Origin: Thermoplasmata archaeon
GTDB lineage: Archaea > Thermoplasmatota > Thermoplasmata > Lutacidiplasmatales > UBA184
Direction of reading: 5' to 3'
Assembly (NCBI GenBank): GCA_030044105.1
Contig: JASHWL010000180.1
Coordinates: forward strand, 1 to 11,876
Length of the DNA: 11,876 nucleotides
The notes beneath the pieces were generated by a model, which saw only the letters and a program-made list of their open reading frames with translations, was not told the DNA's origin and searched no databases. Position 1 is the stretch's first letter, and every line of letters begins with the position of its first letter. Position numbers and translations under genes: made by a program. Of the stretch, positions 9,401 to 11,876 are shown piece after piece.

Positions 9401-10052
9401 GACCGTCATCGTCCCCGCCGGCGCGAGCGCGCTCGAGCCGAACGTGGTCGTGGACTTGGAGCTCGCGAACGGGACCGTCGTCGGGTCGTTCTCGGTCACC
9501 GTGGGCGTGGTCGCGGTCTACGGGGTCTCGGTGACGTCGGCCGGACCGCCCACCGAGGGTCTGTCCACGGCCTCCGTGCCGTTCTACCTCGTGAACACCG
9601 GGAACACGCTCGAGACCGTCCGCCTCTCGGTAGTCAACCAGGCGACGCTCGTCGGGATGGGTTGGACCATCGGCTTCACCGAGAACGGCAGCCCCGTGAC
9701 CTCCACCACGATCTCGCTCTCTCCGTTCCAGAACTCCACCTACGCGGTCAACCTGACCGCCGCGCCCTCGTACGTCGTCGCGCCGGGGAGCGTGACCGTC
9801 CAGGCCTCGGTGACCAACTTCACCGGCGCCTTCCAGTCGTTCGCGATCCTCTCCGTCCCAATCGCGACCCTGACCCCGCACTCGCCGAACAGCACGGCCC
9901 CGCTCACGGTGACCGGCCCCTCGGTGGGCGCGCCGCCCGCGCCGACCCCCGTCTGGCTGGTCCCCCTGCTCTCGTTCGTCCCGGCGATCGCGCTCGTGGT
10001 CGGGGTGCTGACCTACCGCTGGTGGCGGACGCGGAGGTGGACGCGCCGATGA
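3456..10052 (+). CDS. aglB: Giant AglB/STT3-type oligosaccharyltransferase fused to a tandem beta-sandwich surface array
   Basis: 2198-residue membrane protein. Residues 1 to about 740 are an AglB/STT3 N-oligosaccharyltransferase, which moves a lipid-linked glycan to Asn of N-X-S/T sequons on the outer face of the membrane. About thirteen hydrophobic segments end near 501. Visible signatures are GGSDSYYHSR (metal ligand D52), TVAE in external loop 5 (E370, the TIXE-type Glu), and WWDYG at 577-581 followed by an ADNFQNG block. The second acidic motif is altered: GYANYL (165-170) has N168 where Asp is expected. From about 745, and clearly from 904, the protein becomes Thr/Ser/Ala/Val-rich with eleven recurring PxGxYxVxA-type units of 80-110 residues (carboxypeptidase-regulatory-like). 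Two NEW3/CARDB-like domains (about 1912-2136), a membrane helix (about 2163-2186) and a basic tail RWWRTRRWTRR follow. Typical AglB proteins are under about 1,000 residues. ATG at 3456 fits the TATA box. The reading frame stays open and codon use is similar throughout. The OST family call is firm; surface-anchoring is inference. Confidence 0.88.
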   Translation: MEGSQFGWWRRHGWTIAILLGMIGIAFAIRTIWTYPIIQQFGPLYTYAGGSDSYYHSRVTTYIITTHTNLIYDPLIHFPVGGYNPREPLFDWMNAILGLVFAPAFGGNAIVAGAWFLDFQGPFWAALGVIPVYLIGREVSSKRMGLIAAIIFPFLSANIDSSIFGYANYLSFYTFVILVTVYAYIRTVKAVGTRRWIANYRDPKQYWPGLKAFWRTERTAVKWAVFTGVSMGALALAWQGYTYAIVVIGITLVVAMIIERLRRVDSFGLYVTTAIVGLVGFPMAVPYYLVQHQFSAWFDLPLLLFFGTLALMLPFLLMRDIPWIFSIPTLVGLVFLAALFLFLVEPRYFTSIVTGQGYFVKNLIYSTVAEAQAPSFDELVVGYGVVTFFLAFVGIALFVWALIRQRFKRQHIVFLIFGVLSIYLPISAAKFFLLGSPAFALLPAEAIERALDVGGYPNLRRTVASLSDRRSQFAAFRKAFKARHVLIFLLVVAIVLPNVWVGIDGGIPGNTKDGFSAQVYDSLPSWLRGNSSTADNYFGAAGSSLDTSNLYDSAGYNWLATQDTNLPESERPALVSWWDYGFQTIDQGQHPSVADNFQNGIDPAGQFLLAQNESGAIAVLATTLLQAEQIDSGQKYLPPALNQILAAGGLNVSRLHNYMVNESADYALVVANPGIYLPVDPGTITLDNAMYLVVEHFIATSQTLNGVARIYDDIEAYTGWSIEYALTDSRLIPFSGTDTGIYYAPAELTGRVVNAAGLPTTFFNVTVLGSDGNYYALGDVPADVSAVNYYVNYFAPFYNSMIYRIYFGYNGTDVGQSVGIPGLEGSVASDPVEPGWMLQHFYVAYQTAYYCAPGTGSAGCASGGVALNYASAESLAAQTGGTANTSAYQYFSGGESILEYYPGQTLLGTLQLPNGAPIGGDRVTVFDDRGIPHQTVVTASDGSFSLVLPPGNDTINVTVGPVNGLTQQGSTVLKTIHMYVSPSLAMSYNAPNLPMTITLGGATVSGFVYWNIANDTSYEPNTDAVMSGATVVLWGTNNGSRITTTTDASGSFQLKNVPPGVYNYDILYGGHNFTQSQLTVEPPPAQQENSSVGITPSVVHGTVETPAGDLVSGARVTVSNASGAVTSFTTNTTGAFSFSTLPPGNYTVVAAIATAYDRSPAVALTVTAGASVEENLTIVPTSTVTVEVTSGGLPAAGIPVQFAPYPLFLNTSQSPITTLSQLTTNGTVGLTNANGIATVALPYGNYSVYALGRVGTTLSAALGSVVSSALSPTPSLALALAPAVRLGGTVATVVSGSTTAVVVYTSAGVPLTAWAVNGSYAFYVPTGTYSVLALQGTNGSSSGSTDAALGSIAVTGPTSLALTPSPSVTLDVTLGNRTASGGTFTAVAAPLTISAGAGGAAVTVISSTAGIATAYLPTVLPSSATGYCVAANVSGFAPVSECGLSPTSLAELSSFPLSLTTVPVSITVLGTTASTVRLNVTGTSLSAVSRTTTGGPTFSLSLTPGTYSITGWVPTGSNLTVRRLSSTLNLSIPVGATSASYSVVLTTLRNSTGTLTVPTGGKVADATVALTSPTFNATGNGTAFTKGIYVAPGAYTAQATIAIGSTTYTTVDPVTVSSTGVITPALTIAATAVTLNVSLERSTGITLSVNTTAVLTGPGGTALHAVVTGGQLTIEVPAETTYSVAATTVTRELGLAGVYTETWVAASNATCTSGANTTACAVAMVPTAQSLWLNGTLTASGVPDPLAGTVTFVGPSPALTTTTVSASSGTFSARLAPGLYSVYATGGGSSNPYAVLTTVPVSLSAPGVVTLTLAPAWTATITVTPPSSASPSGSSPLLGTANLTVTSPLGATFAETGITPSSTVSVELPVGSYVARAASYGAPYGVASNATATATLAIVRGNLGATLALAYVESYRVSAVVSGSGSAMVAAPGVAHFGFSLTNSGNVPVTIDPVGSPSTWSFNFSFSSVTLTPGSAAYSASVTVIVPAGASALEPNVVVDLELANGTVVGSFSVTVGVVAVYGVSVTSAGPPTEGLSTASVPFYLVNTGNTLETVRLSVVNQATLVGMGWTIGFTENGSPVTSTTISLSPFQNSTYAVNLTAAPSYVVAPGSVTVQASVTNFTGAFQSFAILSVPIATLTPHSPNSTAPLTVTGPSVGAPPAPTPVWLVPLLSFVPAIALVVGVLTYRWWRTRRWTRR
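6165..9188 (+). repeat. Tandem carboxypeptidase-regulatory-like beta-sandwich units within the AglB fusion
   Basis: Protein-level degenerate repeat, residues about 904-1911. Each unit ends in a turn-strand motif of the form P-x-G-x-Y-x-V-x-A. I find it near residues 949, 1058, 1142, 1242, 1325, 1421 (degenerate, TGYCVAA), 1503, 1591, 1677 (degenerate, ETTYSVAA), 1776 and 1869, so the period is about 82-109 residues. Most units also have a T-x-A/D-x-G-x-F/A-x-F strand before that motif (for example TTDASGSFQL, TTNTTGAFSF, TNANGIATVA). The earlier units match the CarboxypepD_reg/prealbumin-like fold best; later ones drift. Unit sequences are divergent, so this is an old array and not a recent DNA duplication. 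Confidence 0.7.
9189..9863 (+). other. Two NEW3/CARDB-like Ig domains at the membrane-proximal end of the AglB fusion
   Basis: Residues about 1912-2020 and 2021-2136 differ from the preceding array. Each has a strand of the form HFGFSLTNSGNVPVTI or VPFYLVNTGNTLETVRL, that is, an N-[ST]-G-N turn, followed by a strand ending in a V-P/S-x-G-x-x-x-V pattern (for example VTVIVPAGAS). This is the layout of NEW3/CARDB/DUF11-type domains common in archaeal surface proteins. They sit directly before a Pro-rich linker (about 2152-2163) and the C-terminal membrane helix, so they would form the stalk next to the membrane. Domain family naming is from pattern only. Confidence 0.55.
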
Positions 10053-10873
10053 GGCGCCTCGGGGCGATCCTCCTCGCCTTCCTCCTCGCGACGAGCGGCG
10101 GCACGCTGCTCCTCACCGCGGCCCCCGCGGTCGCCGGGGCCGTGCCGGCGGGGACACCGGGGAACGTGACGGGGAACATCTCGGGGCCCACCGTGATCCC
10201 CACGAACAACAACGAGACCTACTTCGTCAACGGGACCGGCGGGCCCGCGATCGCCCCCACCGGGGAGCAGGTCGGCAACCTCACCTGGTACGCCACGGTC
10301 GCGGGGACCAACACCTCGAGCGTGGTCGTCTTCCCCACCACCGGCACGCTGAAGAACAGCACCCCCGGGGTCACGACCGTCGAGCCGGGCGCGCTCCTCC
10401 AGGCGCTGACGCTCACGATCGAGATCGTCTCCACCAATACCACGGCGAACGAGACGACGAACATCACGCTCGTCATCCACGTGGTGCAGCCGTACACCCT
10501 GGTGATGGAGCTGCAGGCGAGCCGGGACGCGGGGGTGGCGGCGTTCAACATCACGATCCTGCTCGACGGGAACTACGTGGGCAAGGTGCACATCCCCAAC
10601 ATGGCGGCGTGGGCGAACTACACCGCCGACTACGAGTACGCCACGCTCAGCATCGCGTCGGGCACGCACACGTTCACCGCGTCGCTCGCGTCGGAGCACG
10701 GCCTGGTCACCTTCCCGGGCGGGGACATGAACCTCTCGGTCTCGTTCTACGTGCCGGGCGCCCCGCCGTCGTACACGATCTGGTACGTCGCGGGGATCGT
10801 CGCCTTCTTCGGGGCACTCTTTATATTCGTCACCCGGGTGGCCGCGCGCCGGCGCGCGCCGGCGAGGAAGTGA
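10049..10873 (+). CDS. Sequon-rich secreted membrane-anchored protein, possible AglB partner
   Basis: 274-residue protein that I do not recognise as a named family. Residues 1-30 form a signal peptide (basic MRR start, long hydrophobic core, Ala-rich end). Residues 31-235 would be extracellular and beta-rich, with a strand pattern from about 148 (LVMELQASRDAGVAAFNITI onward) like a CARDB/Ig-type fold. Residues about 243-262 are a membrane helix, followed by the basic tail RVAARRRAPARK inside. There is no cysteine. It carries 13 N-X-S/T sequons (for example N39, N43, N55, N61, N77, N88, N103, N130, N134, N138, N167, N190, N228), so it should be a substrate of N-glycosylation. Its ATG overlaps the stop of the AglB fusion (ATGA at 10049-10052), which implies coupled translation and a shared role. 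It could be an accessory subunit, a cell-surface structural protein, or a dedicated substrate; the sequence does not decide. Confidence 0.8.
   Translation: MRRLGAILLAFLLATSGGTLLLTAAPAVAGAVPAGTPGNVTGNISGPTVIPTNNNETYFVNGTGGPAIAPTGEQVGNLTWYATVAGTNTSSVVVFPTTGTLKNSTPGVTTVEPGALLQALTLTIEIVSTNTTANETTNITLVIHVVQPYTLVMELQASRDAGVAAFNITILLDGNYVGKVHIPNMAAWANYTADYEYATLSIASGTHTFTASLASEHGLVTFPGGDMNLSVSFYVPGAPPSYTIWYVAGIVAFFGALFIFVTRVAARRRAPARK
10820..10827 (+). promoter_or_regulatory. Probable internal TATA box for the zinc-ribbon / EF-1 beta genes
   Basis: TTTATATT lies inside the last membrane helix of the preceding gene, about 54 bases before the zinc-ribbon ATG at 10881. It encodes Phe-Ile with TTT and ATA, unusual choices where neighbouring genes nearly always use TTC and ATC. 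Spacing would place the start of transcription near 10850 and give a leader of about 30 bases. This would separate expression of the translation genes from the surface genes. It is inferred from motif, position and codon choice only. Confidence 0.5.
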
Positions 10874-10880
10874 GCGCTCG

Positions 10881-11060
10881 ATGACCCCGGCCGTCGCCGT
10901 CGAGCTGCGCTGCACGTCGTGCGGCCGGCCCGTCCCCGCGAAGGGCGCGACCCAGTTCCCCTGCCCGAGCTGCGGCCAGGTCACGATCGGCCGGGACGCG
11001 CGGTGCCGCGACCAGAGCGTGCTGTTCGTCTGCCCGAACTGCGGGTTCATCGGGCCCTGA
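10881..11060 (+). CDS. Small archaeal zinc-ribbon protein, COG2888/HVO_2753-like
   Basis: 59-residue protein of the archaeal family described as a predicted zinc-ribbon RNA-binding protein with a function in translation; the Haloferax member HVO_2753 is a well-known example. Cysteine pairs are C11/C14 (CTSCG), C28/C31 (CPSCG) and C51/C54 (CPNCG), with the family ending CGFIGP. The third knuckle, usually CxxCR, reads D39-A-R-C42-R, so one expected Cys is Asp. Length and the order of knuckles match the family end to end. The ATG lies 7 bases after the previous stop, and a GTGA just upstream is a weak Shine-Dalgarno match. The gene sits 10 bases before the EF-1 beta gene, a pairing conserved in many archaea, which supports both assignments. 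Confidence 0.88.
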   Translation: MTPAVAVELRCTSCGRPVPAKGATQFPCPSCGQVTIGRDARCRDQSVLFVCPNCGFIGP

Positions 11061-11064
11061 GGAG
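11060..11064 (+). promoter_or_regulatory. Shine-Dalgarno site of EF-1 beta gene
   Basis: AGGAG begins in the zinc-ribbon stop codon and lies 6 bases before the ATG at 11071. It is the clearest ribosome-binding site in the window and fixes the EF-1 beta start. Confidence 0.6.
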
Positions 11065-11070
11065 CGGTCG

Positions 11071-11337
11071 ATGGGCCGGGTCGCGGTGCTGTTCCGCCTG
11101 ATGCCGCAGGGCGTCGAGACGGACCTGAACGAGGTGGCGAAGGGGGTGGCGCAGAGCGTGCCCGCGGGCGTCACGATCCGCGGCATGCAGATCAAGGACA
11201 TCGCCTACGGATTGAAGTCGCTCCTCGTCTCGGTCGTCATGGACGACACGGGCGGGGTGCTCGAGTCGACCGAGCACGCGCTGGCGAAGGTCCCGCACGT
11301 CGAGTCGGTCGAGGTCATGGAGGAGGGCCTGCTGTAG
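11071..11337 (+). CDS. ef1b: Archaeal translation elongation factor 1-beta (aEF-1B)
   Basis: 88-residue guanine-nucleotide exchange factor that reloads aEF-1A with GTP during translation elongation in the cytoplasm. It is a full-length archaeal EF-1 beta, corresponding to only the C-terminal exchange domain of the eukaryotic protein. Recognisable blocks are the N-terminal strand VAVLFRLMPQGVETDLNEV, the central IRGMQIKDIAYGLKSLLVSVVMDD with the conserved aromatic/hydrophobic core, and the C-terminal VPHVESVEVMEEGLL. The start is supported by AGGAG six bases upstream. It follows the COG2888 zinc-ribbon gene by 10 bases and is probably cotranscribed with it. Nothing is unusual in length or sequence. 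Confidence 0.95.
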   Translation: MGRVAVLFRLMPQGVETDLNEVAKGVAQSVPAGVTIRGMQIKDIAYGLKSLLVSVVMDDTGGVLESTEHALAKVPHVESVEVMEEGLL

Positions 11338-11340
11338 CCG

Positions 11341-11355
11341 GCCCGCCGGGCGGGC
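11341..11355 (+). other. G+C-rich inverted repeat between EF-1 beta and the hydrolase gene
   Basis: GCCCGCC-G-GGCGGGC is a perfect 7-base inverted repeat around one base; as RNA it would form a six-pair stem with a CGG loop. It fills the 21-base gap and ends 3 bases before the GTG start at 11359. No T-run follows, so it is not a typical archaeal terminator. It could lower translation of the next gene or be a chance palindrome in G+C-rich DNA. Confidence 0.35.
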
Positions 11356-11358
11356 ACC

Positions 11359-11876
11359 GTGGACCTCTTCACGCACGTCCTCGTCGCCTACCTCGTCACG
11401 GCCGGGATCTTCGGCTTCAACCCCTCCTACCTCGCGGCCGGGGCCCTCGCGGGCGGTCTCCCCGACGCGGACATCCTCCTCTTCCCGCTCGCCCGCCGCT
11501 TCCCGATCTTCCGCCACCACGGCATCACCCACTCGCTGACCGGCATCACGGTCGTCGCGATCCTCGGGGCGATCGTGGCCCCGATGCTCGCCCCCGGCGT
11601 GTGGTGGGTCTACTTCCTCGTGATGTGGATCGGCGGGCTCTGCCATGTGCTGCAGGACGCCTTCACGAACTTCGCCGTGCCCCCGCTCCTGCCCTTCTCG
11701 AAGATGGAGGTCCATCTCGACGCGGACCGGGCGGTCAACTTCGCCACGCTCGCGGTCTCCGTCGCCTCGTTCTACCTCTTGCTCGGCGTGGAGCGGAACC
11801 ACGTCCCGTTCGCGACGTACGCGCTCACCTGCTACCTGCTGATGGCGTTCTTCGCGGCGTACTTCGCGATCCGGAT
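11359..11876 (+). CDS. YdjM / LexA-binding-type membrane metal-dependent hydrolase (3' end outside window)
   Basis: First 172 residues of an integral membrane protein of the YdjM/DUF457 (LexA-binding, inner-membrane-associated putative hydrolase) family, whose exact reaction is unknown. The frame runs off the window. Family signatures are the N-terminal VDLFTHVLVAYL with H6, AGGLPDADILL with D36 and D38, RHHGITHSLTG with H53, H54 and H58, and GGLCHVLQDAFTN with H96 and D100; these His/Asp residues form the presumed metal site. Hydrophobic segments are near 17-34, 61-77, 80-95, 130-142 and 151-171. GTG at 11359 is chosen because it begins the conserved N-terminal motif directly and lies 21 bases after EF-1 beta; no good Shine-Dalgarno is visible, and a small G+C hairpin precedes it. 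Residue positions are counted from that start. Confidence 0.85.
   Translation, partial: MDLFTHVLVAYLVTAGIFGFNPSYLAAGALAGGLPDADILLFPLARRFPIFRHHGITHSLTGITVVAILGAIVAPMLAPGVWWVYFLVMWIGGLCHVLQDAFTNFAVPPLLPFSKMEVHLDADRAVNFATLAVSVASFYLLLGVERNHVPFATYALTCYLLMAFFAAYFAIR

Noticed and set aside
8370..9881. 503-codon open frame on the minus strand
   Set aside because: An Arg/Gly-rich shadow of the tandem array with no domain pattern or plausible start context.
10843..10858. Perfect 16-base palindrome CGCGCGCCGGCGCGCG
   Set aside because: It encodes part of a basic Ala/Arg tail and is made only of G and C, so it is easily produced by chance; no companion site was seen.
1..11876. tRNA, rRNA, CRISPR, transposon or attachment-site signals
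   Set aside because: No cloverleaf-like segment, spaced direct repeats, transposase motif or terminal inverted repeats were found in either strand on reading.

Overview
The window looks like a piece of an uncultivated, very G+C-rich archaeon. Evidence seen here: an AglB/STT3-type oligosaccharyltransferase carrying the WWDYG motif, archaeal EF-1 beta beside the small COG2888-type zinc-ribbon protein, a thiolase paired with a DUF35 protein, and short TATA-box islands in otherwise G+C-rich DNA. A high-G+C member of the Thermoplasmatota is my best guess, but it rests on general resemblance only. All nine genes I can support lie on the + strand, are packed tightly, and mostly overlap through ATGA or GTGA stop/start junctions.

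Region 1 (1-3344) is a four-gene, translationally coupled block. It holds the end of a LeuD-type small hydro-lyase subunit, a LeuB/ICDH-family beta-decarboxylating dehydrogenase, an SCPx/archaeal-type thiolase and a DUF35 zinc-ribbon/OB-fold protein. The first pair would carry out isomerisation and oxidative decarboxylation of a 2- or 3-hydroxy acid, as in leucine biosynthesis or 2-oxoacid elongation. The second pair is an acyl-CoA thiolase module. Key residues make the exact substrates of the first pair uncertain.

Region 2 (3345-10873) begins with a short intergenic gap containing a clear TATA box. Next comes a 2198-codon gene that fuses a complete AglB-like oligosaccharyltransferase to about 1,450 residues of extracellular sequence. 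That part contains roughly eleven tandem carboxypeptidase-regulatory-like beta-sandwich units, two larger Ig-like domains and a final membrane anchor. A 274-residue sequon-rich, signal-peptide-bearing, C-terminally anchored membrane protein overlaps its stop codon. Together they look like an N-glycosylation enzyme built into, and possibly modifying, the cell-surface layer. This is the most unusual feature of the window.

Region 3 (10820-11876) is housekeeping. A TATA-like element inside the end of the previous gene precedes a 59-residue zinc-ribbon protein, the complete EF-1 beta gene, and the start of a YdjM/LexA-binding-type membrane metal-dependent hydrolase that runs off the window. I saw no tRNA, rRNA, CRISPR array, insertion sequence or gene-free stretch longer than about 110 bases.
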